Under the pieces are notes generated by a model. That model made no database searches and was not told the origin of the DNA. It saw nothing but the letters and a program-made list of their open reading frames with translations. The position numbers and the translations under genes are program-made. This document shows, piece after piece, positions 27,327 to 35,583 of a stretch of 64,000 nucleotides of DNA (positions are counted from its first letter, which is position 1; each line of letters starts with the position of its first letter). Source of the DNA: Oscillospiraceae bacterium (GTDB lineage Bacteria; Bacillota_A; Clostridia; Oscillospirales; CAG-272); NCBI GenBank assembly GCA_015063335.1, contig SVUH01000001.1, positions 36,407-100,406 on the forward strand. The letters are read 5' to 3'.

Positions 27327-28259
27327 TTACTTTCCCGTGATGCGGGTAATAATCTCCTTCTCAACGGAAAGGTCCTCGGAGATGGGCTCGCCGAGATAGT
27401 AAACTCCTACCATTCCGGGGCCGATGTTTGCTCCGCAGCCGTAGAATACGTCGGTCATAAACACCTTCTTCGGAGCGAGCTCGTTTTCGATCTTTTCCTT
27501 AAGCGTTTCGGCGTAAGCGTCTCTGTTGGAGCTTATTACCAGAACGTACTGATCCTTTATGTCGGTTGCGGTCTCGGCAACGTAACGAACGGTGGTGTCA
27601 AGCGCCTTGTTCATTCCCTTTACCTTGGTAAGAACGGTGGTATATCCGTCGGCGTTGCAGTCGCCCATGGGCTTTACACCCGCAAAGCTTCCCATGATAG
27701 CCTTACCCATGGAAATTCTGCCGCGGCGCGCGATAAAGAACAAGTCGTCGATGGGGCCCATCTGGTGTACTCTGCGCTTGTTTTCCTCAAGCCAAGCAAC
27801 TACCTCGTCAAAGCTCTTGCCCTCGTTTTTGAGCATATGAGCGTAAATAACGAGAAGTCCGAACGCACCCGACATTCTGAACGAGTCAACGCAAGTAATT
27901 TTTGCATCGGGATAGCTTTCGATCACTCTGTTTGCCGCCTTCTGAGAAAACTCAAACGTAGAGCTTATTTTAGAGGACAGAGCGATGCATATTATAGCGT
28001 AGCCATCCTTTACGTATTTTTCAAATACCTCGCAATATTCCTCGATATTGGGGGGAGCGGTTGTAACCTTTACTTTTTTGTTGGAAAGCGCTGCGTAAAA
28101 GTCCTGTTTTGACATAGGCTCCCATACAAGCTGTGTTAAGAAGTCTCTGCCGTCATCAAAATGAATGTGTCCTTTTACGTAGTCCTCCATACCGATTTCT
28201 TTGCGAATATCTTCGCGAAGATCACAACAAACATCAGCAAGAATAACGTATTTTTCCAT
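27327..28259 (-). CDS. DegV family fatty acid-binding protein (FakB-like)
   Basis: A 310-residue DegV-fold protein. Lipid-head contacts expected in the family are visible in altered form: TTAPPN (usually TSxPS), SSKISSTF (SSxxSGT) and VDSFRMSGAFG (DSxxxSxGxG), and a late RRGRISMGKA segment. Some serines and glycines of the canonical sites are replaced, so chain specificity may be unusual. The ATG at 28259 has AAGGAG five bases before it; the longer frame to 28301 is not favoured. It heads the six-gene operon, with a promoter at 28332-28360, and it is followed by fakA. Confidence 0.87.
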   Translation of the reverse strand: MEKYVILADVCCDLREDIRKEIGMEDYVKGHIHFDDGRDFLTQLVWEPMSKQDFYAALSNKKVKVTTAPPNIEEYCEVFEKYVKDGYAIICIALSSKISSTFEFSQKAANRVIESYPDAKITCVDSFRMSGAFGLLVIYAHMLKNEGKSFDEVVAWLEENKRRVHQMGPIDDLFFIARRGRISMGKAIMGSFAGVKPMGDCNADGYTTVLTKVKGMNKALDTTVRYVAETATDIKDQYVLVISSNRDAYAETLKEKIENELAPKKVFMTDVFYGCGANIGPGMVGVYYLGEPISEDLSVEKEIITRITGK

Positions 28260-28331
28260 AAAAACTCCTTTTTTCTTCGGCTGTAAATTTTTGAATATCA
28301 AAAGCCGATGTAATATAGTTATACGAATGAC

Positions 28332-28360
28332 ATTATATCATACTTCGACACATTTTGCAA
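28332..28360 (-). promoter_or_regulatory. promoter of the fak/lipid operon
   Basis: TTGCAA and TATAAT on the minus strand with 17 bases between them; the fakB-like start lies about 70 bases downstream. The gaps within the operon are all under 45 bases or are overlaps, so this is probably the only promoter for 7.7 kb. Confidence 0.8.
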
Positions 28361-28432
28361 CAGTTTTTTAAAATTTCAAAATGTTTCCTACAAGTAATAT
28401 TATAATTTTATTATTCAGGTGGCGCAAAAAAA

Positions 28433-28487
28433 CACTCCCGAGGCAAAAAAATAGCGTACAGATGCTCATTTTTTCACATCGGGAGTG
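28433..28487 (-). terminator. terminator of gtrA
   Basis: CACTCCCGA and TCGGGAGTG pair over a 37-base loop; on the minus strand the hairpin is followed by TTTTTTT. It lies directly after the gtrA stop. Confidence 0.7.
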
Positions 28488-28491
28488 AAGA

Positions 28492-28986
28492 TTATTTACT
28501 TTTTTTGAAAACTAAAAGCTTGCTCAAAATGTAATTGGTTACGACTACTATGACCGACGTAATTGCCTTTGCCCAGACACGCGAGGTGACGCTTATGCCG
28601 ATGAGCGTGAAGGCTTGGTAGCCAAGACCGTCGAAAAGGGCGATAACTGCGAGGTTTGCCACGACCTCGAGTAGGTAGGTAAACACTCTGCCTGCGGCGA
28701 ATTTTCCAAGCTGCTTTGCCGTGTTTTTTGCTCCTCTTGCGGCATCGGTGAATACCCATAGCTTGTTTGTAATAAAAGCCACGAGAACTCCTACTACCCA
28801 TTGAACAGAGCTGCCTATAACGTCAAGCACAGGAGAGGGATTTCCCGCTCCGTCGTTCAAAAAAGCAACGCCTATCTTGAGTGTGACAAAGCAAGCGCCA
28901 AGGGAGGCGACCGTGGTTATAACGCCGAAAAACAGGTAAAGTATTATTTCTTTGTATTTACTCCAAAGAGCCTTGATTTTTTCCAT
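28492..28986 (-). CDS. GtrA family membrane protein
   Basis: A 164-residue protein with four hydrophobic segments, at about residues 14-35, 55-75, 95-118 and 132-152, and the family phrase FITNKLWVF after the second segment. GtrA-like proteins are thought to help move lipid-linked sugars across the membrane in cell-surface glycan modification. No glycosyltransferase is adjacent, so its pathway is not shown here. It has its own terminator. Upstream lies a 347-base gap filled by repeat sequence. Confidence 0.87.
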   Translation of the reverse strand: MEKIKALWSKYKEIILYLFFGVITTVASLGACFVTLKIGVAFLNDGAGNPSPVLDVIGSSVQWVVGVLVAFITNKLWVFTDAARGAKNTAKQLGKFAAGRVFTYLLEVVANLAVIALFDGLGYQAFTLIGISVTSRVWAKAITSVIVVVTNYILSKLLVFKKSK

Positions 28987-29124
28987 AAAGGTGCTCCTGA
29001 TAGAATTTTTATGAGGGACTACTCATCCGTCCTCGACGCCCCGTTTTAAATCACGCCAATATTTCCGTCAGCGGTAGCCTTTCCGTCCGTGTCATTCTGA
29101 GTGGAGTGAAGCTTATGTTACAGA

Positions 29125-29290
29125 GGCTTCCCTTGGGGGAAGCTGTCGCGCAAGCGACTGATGAGGGTAGGATGCGAAGCATCCGTGCTTTTTGTAAATT
29201 GTTACTTTGCGTATATAGCACGCTCGCCCTGCTCGCTACCCTCATCCGTCACTCGCACAAGGCTCGTGCCACCTTCCCCCAAGGGAAGGC
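29125..29290. repeat. MITE-like element with long imperfect terminal inverted repeats
   Basis: The left end GGCTTCCCTTGGGGGAAG and the right end CTTCCCCCAAGGGAAGGC are inverted copies, and GATGAGGGTAG inside the left half matches CTACCCTCATC inside the right half. The centre holds GGATGCGAAGCATCC. No transposase is present. Just to the left, GTCATTCTGAGTGGAGTGAAG is itself a phrase of a widespread clostridial repeat. The gap 28987-29333 contains nothing else; the 64-codon frame in it is repeat sequence. Confidence 0.7.
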
Positions 29291-29333
29291 TTTTCTAAAA
29301 TCGAGCATTAGGCTACGGAATTTAATTTGCGCT

Positions 29334-30548
29334 TTATTTTTTTATCTTTTCCGCGTATTGACGGGCGGCGTCCTCTAACTTATTAGAGCCGTAATTATAG
29401 TATTTTTTGTCCTTTATATCGTCGGGCAGATACTGCTGATCGACGTAGTGATTGGGATAGGAATGAGGGTATTTGTAGCCCTTGAAAAGCGGGCTTTGAA
29501 GATGCTTAGGCACTACTCTGCCGTATCCCTTTTCCACGTCGTCCATTGCGGCAAATACCGCGTCGTGCGCGGAGTTTGACTTTGGCGAGGTGGCGAGAAG
29601 CACTGCTGCGTTTGCAAGCGGTATTGCCGCCTCGGGCATGCCGAGCTCCTTTGCGGACTCACAGCAGGAGCGTGTGATCACAGCCGCCATGGGGTAAGCA
29701 AGACCTACGTCCTCGCTTGCGATAACCTGAAGGCGGCGGCAAACGGATATAAGCTCACCGAGCGAGAGAAGCTTTGCAAGATAAAACACAGTTGCGTCGG
29801 GATCGGAGCCGCGTATGGATTTTTGCAGACAGGAGAGCAGATCGTAGTGGGTATCGTCGTCGAAATTCCCTACTCTTACGTTGAAATTATCGACCGTATC
29901 CTTGGTTATCGCATCATCTGCGGCAAAAAACGCATTTTCCGTCAAAACTATGGCGTGGCGCACGTCTCCTGAGGTCGAGCGGGCGATATACGTTACCGTG
30001 TCGTCGTCGATCGTTTTTGACGTACCCATCTCTGCGTTGAGGTGCTTCACCGCGCGGCGGACGGCAATGGCGCAGTCCTCGGGCGCGACGGGCTTGAACT
30101 CAAACAGAGAGGAACGCGAGAGTATCGCATTGTAAATGTAAAAGTGAGGATTTTCGGTAGTCGAAGCGATCAGCGTAACTCTGCCGTCCTCTATGTATTC
30201 GAGCAGCGCCTGCTGCTGTTTTTTGTTAAAATACTGTATCTCGTCGATATAAAGCAGAATTCCGCCGGCAGAAAAGATGTTGTTCGTGCCCGCGAGGATC
30301 TCCTTTACGTCTGAGAGCGACGCCGTGGTGGCATTGATTCTGTGGAACGACATTCCCGACTCGCGCGCGATGATCTCCGCCGCCGTGGTTTTGCCCGTGC
30401 CGGGAGGGCCGTAAAAGATCATGTTGGTGATCCTTCCCGAGCTTAGCATCTTGCGGACCACTCCGCGTTCTCCGAAAAGATGCGCCTGACCTACTATTTC
30501 ATCAAAGCTTTTCGGGCGCAGGGCTTCCGCTGTTCTGATATTGTTCAT
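29334..30548 (-). CDS. rarA: replication-associated recombination protein A (RarA/MgsA), AAA+ ATPase
   Basis: A 404-residue AAA+ protein related to clamp loaders that acts at stalled replication forks. The start LRPKSFDEIVGQAHLFG, Walker A GPPGTGKTT, Walker B LYIDEIQ, sensor region TLIASTTENP and the C-terminal tetramer domain with SDPDATVFYLAKLL and ASEDVGLA are all present. It starts 14 bases after a membrane-protein gene and is probably co-transcribed with it. Confidence 0.95.
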   Translation of the reverse strand: MNNIRTAEALRPKSFDEIVGQAHLFGERGVVRKMLSSGRITNMIFYGPPGTGKTTAAEIIARESGMSFHRINATTASLSDVKEILAGTNNIFSAGGILLYIDEIQYFNKKQQQALLEYIEDGRVTLIASTTENPHFYIYNAILSRSSLFEFKPVAPEDCAIAVRRAVKHLNAEMGTSKTIDDDTVTYIARSTSGDVRHAIVLTENAFFAADDAITKDTVDNFNVRVGNFDDDTHYDLLSCLQKSIRGSDPDATVFYLAKLLSLGELISVCRRLQVIASEDVGLAYPMAAVITRSCCESAKELGMPEAAIPLANAAVLLATSPKSNSAHDAVFAAMDDVEKGYGRVVPKHLQSPLFKGYKYPHSYPNHYVDQQYLPDDIKDKKYYNYGSNKLEDAARQYAEKIKK

Positions 30549-30562
30549 ACTGTATCTCCGTT

Positions 30563-31282
30563 TTAGAGAATATTACTGTTTTGGTTGCTTGCGAGTGTGC
30601 CCACAATGCTGTCAATAATTCTGAGAACACCCGGGAGCGCACCAAGAACTACGAACATCGCGACTAACAAAAGCGCCGAGCAAAGCAGAGCGACTTTTAG
30701 CGTAGTTCCCTTTTGCTCGAACTTTACGTCTGCCATAAATCTCATTTCTTCGGGAATATAGAAGGTGTCCGCGTAGGGGTTGATCTTATACGCTTGCTCC
30801 TTAAAACGTGGTAGGCTTCTGTTTTGCGCGCGCTGTTCGTTATACTCCTTGCGGCGAGCGTTCTGATCGGCGATAAATTCCTCCTCCTCGCGGCATCTTA
30901 CGACGCGCCGCAGAGTGGTGCTTTTTCTTACGGCGAGGCGAATGATCGCATTTTCTTCAAATCCAAGATCCTCGAGATTCAGCGCGCTTTCGGGAGAAAA
31001 CGCCTCTTTTTTTATAATGCTTCTTACAACGCCGCCAAGCACTCTTTTGTTGAAAACCGATGTGAAAAGGGCGACAATAAGCCCCAAAAACATGCCTATT
31101 ATCAATATGCGGACGGAAAGAAGACCGCCTGTGCCGAGATTGAGATGCTCGTAGTATTCGGTCGGACTTACGTAGGTCGTGTAGAAAAAATTCCACACTG
31201 CCTCAAAAAACGATAGCTCCTCCTCGATCGCCTCCGTAACGGCGGAGGTGTACGCCGTGACTGTGAGAATACTTATATTCAT
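30563..31282 (-). CDS. membrane protein of unknown function
   Basis: A 239-residue protein with two membrane segments, at about residues 50-75 (VRILIIGMFLGLIVALFTSVF) and 200-225 (VALLCSALLLVAMFVVLGAL), joined by a charged middle part rich in E and R (RRVVRCREEEEFIADQ). I do not recognise a family. It sits between serS and rarA. A long GC-rich inverted repeat (AAGGGCGGGGC with GCTCCGCCCTT) lies in the 70-base gap to serS and may end serS transcription, although its T run is on the other strand. Confidence 0.7.
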   Translation of the reverse strand: MNISILTVTAYTSAVTEAIEEELSFFEAVWNFFYTTYVSPTEYYEHLNLGTGGLLSVRILIIGMFLGLIVALFTSVFNKRVLGGVVRSIIKKEAFSPESALNLEDLGFEENAIIRLAVRKSTTLRRVVRCREEEEFIADQNARRKEYNEQRAQNRSLPRFKEQAYKINPYADTFYIPEEMRFMADVKFEQKGTTLKVALLCSALLLVAMFVVLGALPGVLRIIDSIVGTLASNQNSNIL

Positions 31283-31352
31283 GGTATCTCCTTTTGGGTG
31301 TTCAAGGGCGGGGCGGCATTGGATTTTTTGCGCGCTCCGCCCTTTTGTTTAA

Positions 31353-32633
31353 TTACTTTTTGATTATATCAACACCGATATACTTGCGAAGTACCTCGGG
31401 TACTACGACCGAGCCGTCAGCGAGCTGATTCTGCTCTACGAGTGCGGGAAGCACGCGGGAGGTCGCAAGACCTGAACCGTTGAGCGTGTGAACAAACTCT
31501 GTCTTGCCGTTCTCGCGTCTTACGCGCATCATTCCGCGGCGAGCCTGATAGTCGCGCGCGTTGGATACGGAGGAAACCTCCTTGTAGCCATCCATAGAAG
31601 GAATGTTGATCTCGATGTCGTAGGTTCTTGCCATAGATGCGGAGCAGTCCTCTGCCGCAAGCTTGACCGTTCTGAAGTGGAAGCCGAGTCCCTTAACGAG
31701 GTTCTCTGCGTTTGCTACAAGCTCCTCGAATGCCTCGTCGCTCTTTTCGGGAAGAGTGTACTGTACCATTTCAACCTTGTTGAATTGGTGTCCTCTTACC
31801 ATTCCGCGCTCGTCTGCGCGGTAGCTTCCTGCCTCGCGGCGGAAGCAGGGGGTATAGCTTATATACTTGCGAGGAAGATCTGCCTCGGTGAGAATCTCGT
31901 CTCTGTGGAGAGATACGAGAGCTGTCTCTGCTGTGGGAAGCATAAAGCGGCGGCGCTCGTCCTCTGCCGTTTCAAGCCAATATACGTCCTCTGCAAACTT
32001 CGGGAACTGTCCTGCGGTAAGTCCGCACTCGTAGCCGAGCATGTGAGGAACGAGCATAAGCTCATAGCCGTTGCCAAGGTGGGTGTCAATGAAGTAGTTG
32101 AGGAGCGCCCACTCAAGTCTTGCGCCCATTCCGCGGTATATCCAAAATCCTGCGCCCGAAAGCTTTGCGCCTCTCTTGTAGTCGATAAGACCGAGGTCGG
32201 TGCAAAGGTCAACGTGGTTCTTGGGCTCAAAATCAAAGGTCTTGGGCTCGCCGAAGTAGCGCAGCGGCTGGTTGTTCTCCTTGCCGCCTGCCAAAAGGTC
32301 CTCATCGGGAAGATTGGGAAGTCCAAGCATAACAGAGGTAAACTGTGTTTCTACCTCTTTAAGGCGCTCGTCGATCTTCTTGGTCTTTGCGCCCATCTCT
32401 TTCATTTCTACAAAAATAGCGGAAACGTCCTTTCCCTCTTTCTTGTACTGGGGAATGAGCTTGTTCATCTTGTTCTGCTCTGCCTTTATGGACTCGGTCT
32501 CTGCGATAAGCGCTCTTCTTTCGGTATCAAGCGCGAGTATCTGCTCTATCTCTGCCTTTGCGTCTTTTCCCTTTTTCTGAAGTCTTGCAAGTACCTCGTC
32601 GGGATTTTCCTTGATATATCTGATGTCTAACAT
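31353..32633 (-). CDS. serS: seryl-tRNA synthetase
   Basis: A 426-residue class II synthetase that charges tRNA-Ser. The N-terminal coiled coil (about residues 30-100) grips the long variable arm of tRNA-Ser; motif 2 is in TPCFRREAGSYRADERG and motif 3 in GSGLATSRVLPALVE. AAAGG lies nine bases before the ATG. The gap to parB upstream is only 50 bases, with no T-box, so it is probably read with the par genes. Confidence 0.97.
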   Translation of the reverse strand: MLDIRYIKENPDEVLARLQKKGKDAKAEIEQILALDTERRALIAETESIKAEQNKMNKLIPQYKKEGKDVSAIFVEMKEMGAKTKKIDERLKEVETQFTSVMLGLPNLPDEDLLAGGKENNQPLRYFGEPKTFDFEPKNHVDLCTDLGLIDYKRGAKLSGAGFWIYRGMGARLEWALLNYFIDTHLGNGYELMLVPHMLGYECGLTAGQFPKFAEDVYWLETAEDERRRFMLPTAETALVSLHRDEILTEADLPRKYISYTPCFRREAGSYRADERGMVRGHQFNKVEMVQYTLPEKSDEAFEELVANAENLVKGLGFHFRTVKLAAEDCSASMARTYDIEINIPSMDGYKEVSSVSNARDYQARRGMMRVRRENGKTEFVHTLNGSGLATSRVLPALVEQNQLADGSVVVPEVLRKYIGVDIIKK

Positions 32634-32683
32634 TGTAAATTACCTTTCTTTGTTTTAAAAATGGAAAATATTGGAAATTTATG

Positions 32684-33577
32684 TCAATCTACCACTTCAT
32701 CGAATATGGTATTACCGCAAAGCGAGGTCAGAAGTGATTCAAGGTCCTCGTCGTCGCTGTAAGAGATCTCAATTACCTTTTTGTGAGAGGAGCGCGAAAT
32801 ACGTACCTTTCTGCCGAGTGTCGACATGGCTCTGCGCTCAAGCTCCTTCATGTGAGTCTTGATCTGGGGGTGTACCTTTTCTTCTTCGGAGTCGGAACGG
32901 AGGTTGTTGATGCGCTGAACGAGAGATTCTACCTCGCGAACGGAGAGCGAGCGCTCAACGATCTTGTTGGCATACTCTATCATAAGCTCCTCGCTGTTAA
33001 GTCCGAGAATCGCTCTTGCGTGTCCTGCGGAGATAGTTCCCTCCTTGAGCATTTCCAATACTTCCTTGGGAAGCTCCAAGAGTCGAAGCATGTTTGCGAT
33101 TGCGGGGCGGCTCTTGCCTACCTGCTTTGAAACCTGCTCCTGAGTGAGTCCGAATTTGTCGATAAGCGCGCCATATCCCATAGCTTCTTCAACGGGATTG
33201 AGGTCCTCGCGCTGAATGTTTTCGATAAGCGCGACCTGCGCAGCCTTAAGCTCGTCGCCGTCAAATATTACTGCGGGAATTTCGGTAAGTCCTGCCATTT
33301 TTGACGCTCTCCAACGGCGCTCACCTGCGATGATCTCGTAAGTTCCCTCCGCAACGGGATTTTCGCGTACAATAATGGGCTGAAGCACGCCGTATGCCGC
33401 GATTGAGTCAGCCAAAACCTCAAGCGCCTCTCGCTCAAAGGTCTTTCTCGGCTGGTCGCGACGCGGCTCAATGTCCGAAATTCTTATATTTTCAGCGGCG
33501 CCCTTCTTGGACTCTAAAATGTTATCATCAAAAATTGAGTAAAAGTCTCTGCCGAGACCCCCTGCCTTTTTAGCCAT
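32684..33577 (-). CDS. parB: chromosome partitioning protein ParB (Spo0J)
   Basis: A 297-residue centromere-binding CTPase clamp. Residues 1-10 (MAKKAGGLGR) form the ParA-stimulating N-terminal peptide; IRISDIEPRRDQPRKTF starts the ParB/Srx domain; the CTP motif is AGERRWRA; the helix-turn-helix is LTQEQVSKQVGKSRPAIAN; the C-terminal part should dimerise. AAAGGTGG gives a good start 13 bases after the small ParB-like gene. Four parS sites lie 1-2 kb upstream. Confidence 0.96.
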   Translation of the reverse strand: MAKKAGGLGRDFYSIFDDNILESKKGAAENIRISDIEPRRDQPRKTFEREALEVLADSIAAYGVLQPIIVRENPVAEGTYEIIAGERRWRASKMAGLTEIPAVIFDGDELKAAQVALIENIQREDLNPVEEAMGYGALIDKFGLTQEQVSKQVGKSRPAIANMLRLLELPKEVLEMLKEGTISAGHARAILGLNSEELMIEYANKIVERSLSVREVESLVQRINNLRSDSEEEKVHPQIKTHMKELERRAMSTLGRKVRISRSSHKKVIEISYSDDEDLESLLTSLCGNTIFDEVVD

Positions 33578-33590
33578 TTGTATACCACCT

Positions 33591-33812
33591 TTATTTTTTA
33601 AAATTTGATTTTACGCTTCTTGTGCGCGGTTTTGTATCGTAGAGAGATTTTTGAATGTCGCCGTAAAGCGATGAAACGCTCGGAGAAACCTGCGTTTTTA
33701 CCTCGCCCTTCGATTCAACGAGGGGCTTACCCTTGTTTTCTCTCAAAGTCATGGAATTATCCTCGAGCAGATCGTCAAGGCCTCTGCCGAGTCCTGAGGG
33801 TTTTCTTGCCAT
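33591..33812 (-). CDS. 73-residue protein resembling the ParB N-terminal ParA-interaction region
   Basis: It lies between parA and parB, 11 and 13 bases from each. The start MARKPSGLGRGLDDLLEDN matches the beginning of ParB/Spo0J proteins (here MAKKAGGLGR and, later, DDN), the part that touches ParA and stimulates its ATPase, but nothing of the CTP, helix-turn-helix or dimer domains is present. The remaining 50 residues are polar and likely disordered, with a basic end (RTRSVKSNFKK). The ribosome site AAGGAGGG (33818-33825) is the best in the par operon, which argues that the product is made. It may tune ParA independently of DNA, or be a relic of a parB duplication. Confidence 0.75.
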   Translation of the reverse strand: MARKPSGLGRGLDDLLEDNSMTLRENKGKPLVESKGEVKTQVSPSVSSLYGDIQKSLYDTKPRTRSVKSNFKK

Positions 33813-33823
33813 ATGTTCCCTCC

Positions 33824-34585
33824 TTATATTCTTGAAACGATTTCTCTTGCTACATCAAGATACTCCTTAGCACCCTTGGAGTTCTTGTCGTGGTAGAATA
33901 CCGGCTTGCCAAAGCTCGGAGCCTCGGAAAGCTTGACGTTTCTTGATATCTTTGTATTGAAAAGCTTGTCGTCGTAGTGCTTTTTTAGCTCGTTGATTAC
34001 CTGCATCGAGAGCAAAAGTCTGCTGTTATACATTGTTACGAGTATTCCGCAGATAGAAAGATCGGGATTATAATGCTTCTGAATGAGCTTTACTGTTATC
34101 ATGAGCTGAGAAAGTCCCTCGAGCGCATAGAATTCGCACTGCATAGGTACTATCACTCTGTCACTTGCGGTAAGGGCATTCACGGTAAGGCGTCCAAGTG
34201 AGGGTGGACAGTCGATAAGTATGTAATCAAAATCGCCCTTTACCTCTGCGAGAGCCTTTTTCATACGGTATTCGTTCTCGTCGAAGTCGAAAAGCTCAAA
34301 TTCGGAGCTTGTCAGCGTCGTATTTGCGGGAATTACCGACAAATTCTCATAAGGAGTCTCACGGATTATGTCCTTGACGTTCATTTCTCCGTTCAAAAGC
34401 TCCTTGGTAGTTCCTTTTAATCCTCTCTTTGTAACACCGACGCCGCTGGTAGTGTTTCCCTGAGGGTCGAGATCTATAAGCAGAACGCGGTGTCCGAGCA
34501 GTCCGAGAGAAGCCGCTACGTTAACGCAAGAGGTCGTCTTTCCAACACCGCCTTTTTGGTTAGCAAACGATATAATTTTTGCCAT
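33824..34585 (-). CDS. parA: chromosome partitioning ATPase ParA (Soj)
   Basis: A 253-residue deviant Walker ATPase that moves or positions origins with ParB. KGGVGKTT (deviant Walker A with the signature lysine) is at residue 11, DLDPQGNTTSG follows, and DYILIDCPPSLG is Walker B. Length matches Soj. AAAGGA precedes the ATG. A strong promoter at 34635-34663 drives parA, the small ParB-like gene, parB and probably serS. Confidence 0.96.
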   Translation of the reverse strand: MAKIISFANQKGGVGKTTSCVNVAASLGLLGHRVLLIDLDPQGNTTSGVGVTKRGLKGTTKELLNGEMNVKDIIRETPYENLSVIPANTTLTSSEFELFDFDENEYRMKKALAEVKGDFDYILIDCPPSLGRLTVNALTASDRVIVPMQCEFYALEGLSQLMITVKLIQKHYNPDLSICGILVTMYNSRLLLSMQVINELKKHYDDKLFNTKISRNVKLSEAPSFGKPVFYHDKNSKGAKEYLDVAREIVSRI

Positions 34586-34634
34586 TTGGGTCGTTCCTTT
34601 CCTACATTTTTATAATTTACATTTATACACAATG

Positions 34635-34663
34635 ATTATACCACAAAAAAACACATAATGCAA
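34635..34663 (-). promoter_or_regulatory. promoter of the par operon
   Basis: TTGCAT and TATAAT on the minus strand with a 17-base spacer ending TGTGG, about 45 bases before the parA start. Confidence 0.8.
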
Positions 34664-34701
34664 GAGAATTTTGGCGATTTTTATGTATTTTTTTAAATTA
34701 A

Positions 34702-34717
34702 TGTTTCACGTGGAACG
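34702..34717. promoter_or_regulatory. parS: parS site 1
   Basis: TGTTTCACGTGGAACG, two changes from the Firmicute consensus TGTTTCACGTGAAACA. Nearest to the par promoter. Confidence 0.85.
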
Positions 34718-34731
34718 CTTGAGGCAAAAAA

Positions 34732-34747
34732 TGTTTCACGTGGAACA
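34732..34747. promoter_or_regulatory. parS: parS site 2
   Basis: TGTTTCACGTGGAACA, one change from consensus. Confidence 0.9.
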
Positions 34748-34768
34748 TTCTGCAATTGATCAACTAAT

Positions 34769-34784
34769 TGTTTTACGTGAAACA
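34769..34784. promoter_or_regulatory. parS: parS site 3
   Basis: TGTTTTACGTGAAACA, one change from consensus; it touches the terminator behind rsmG. Confidence 0.9.
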
Positions 34785-34817
34785 AAAAAGACACCGACGT
34801 TGAGTCGATGCCTTTTT
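34785..34817 (-). terminator. terminator of mnmG-rsmG
   Basis: On the minus strand GGCATCGAC pairs with GTCGGTGTC (two G-U pairs) around TCAAC and is followed by TTTTTTG. Confidence 0.75.
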
Positions 34818-34823
34818 GTGCCG

Positions 34824-35558
34824 TTATAGCGGCTTTTTGCTTATTTTTGAGTAATGTCTTGGGAATTCCTTGGGGGTTTTTGTCTCTTTGCTAACGTATA
34901 TTATAACACGTTGTTCCATATCTCCGTTTCTGCTGTTCAAGGGACGCTCGTCAACAGATATGAGTTTTCCGCCGCATTTTGCTATTGCATTAGCGGAGAT
35001 TTTTGCCTCGTCGTCGCCCTTGGCTGCTTTCATTGCTACGAAGCTACCGCCAATCTTGACGAATGGCAAGCAAAGCTCGGTGAGTATCGGCATAGCAGCC
35101 ACGGCGCGCGCGGTCGCTATATCGAAGCTTTCGCGGTATGATGCATCATTTGCGAGCACCTCGGCGCGCTCTGCGATTGCCGTTATGTTGTTTAAGGAAA
35201 GCGTTTTTGCTGTTTCTTTGACGTATTCTATACGCTTTGCAGTGCTATCCAAGGCGGTTATCGAGATATCGGGTCGGAAAATGGCGAGCGGCAACGTTGG
35301 GAAGCCTGCGCCGCAGCCAACGTCAATGACCTTTACATTAGTCGGAATGTACGGGCTTACCGTAAGAGAATCTGCGTAGTGGCGGAGAATAACGGACTCC
35401 TCGTCCTTGATCGCTGTGAGGTTCATTGACTTATTTACTTCGAGCATGCGTGTCGTAAGATCATAAAGCTTCTGCGCTGTTTCTTTGGTTAAAGGGGGCA
35501 GAGAAGCGTTCTTATCCCAAATTTCAAGGGCAATATTGTAAAATTCTGTAAAATTCAT
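34824..35558 (-). CDS. rsmG: 16S rRNA (guanine(527)-N(7))-methyltransferase RsmG
   Basis: A 244-residue methyltransferase (formerly GidB) acting on 16S rRNA. The SAM motif is VIDVGCGAGFPTLPLAI near residue 60, followed by SMNLTAI-type residues before it and ATARAVA later. The frame extends 14 codons upstream to 35600, but those codons (MFHVKH...) are simply the parS site read as protein; GGAG six bases before the ATG at 35558 marks the real start. Downstream of mnmG in the classical order. Confidence 0.94.
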   Translation of the reverse strand: MNFTEFYNIALEIWDKNASLPPLTKETAQKLYDLTTRMLEVNKSMNLTAIKDEESVILRHYADSLTVSPYIPTNVKVIDVGCGAGFPTLPLAIFRPDISITALDSTAKRIEYVKETAKTLSLNNITAIAERAEVLANDASYRESFDIATARAVAAMPILTELCLPFVKIGGSFVAMKAAKGDDEAKISANAIAKCGGKLISVDERPLNSRNGDMEQRVIIYVSKETKTPKEFPRHYSKISKKPL

Positions 35559-35583
35559 GTAAAACTCCGTATAAATCTTTGTA

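Noticed and set aside
29051..29245. 64-codon frame in the gtrA-rarA gap
   Set aside because: It lies within the MITE-like repeat and its flank and has no ribosome site.
31304..31345. Terminator of serS on the minus strand
   Set aside because: The GC-rich stem is good, but the T run lies on the plus-strand side; kept only as a remark.
34586..34823. CRISPR-like direct repeats between parA and rsmG
   Set aside because: The repeated units are parS palindromes with irregular spacing, not repeats with uniform spacers.
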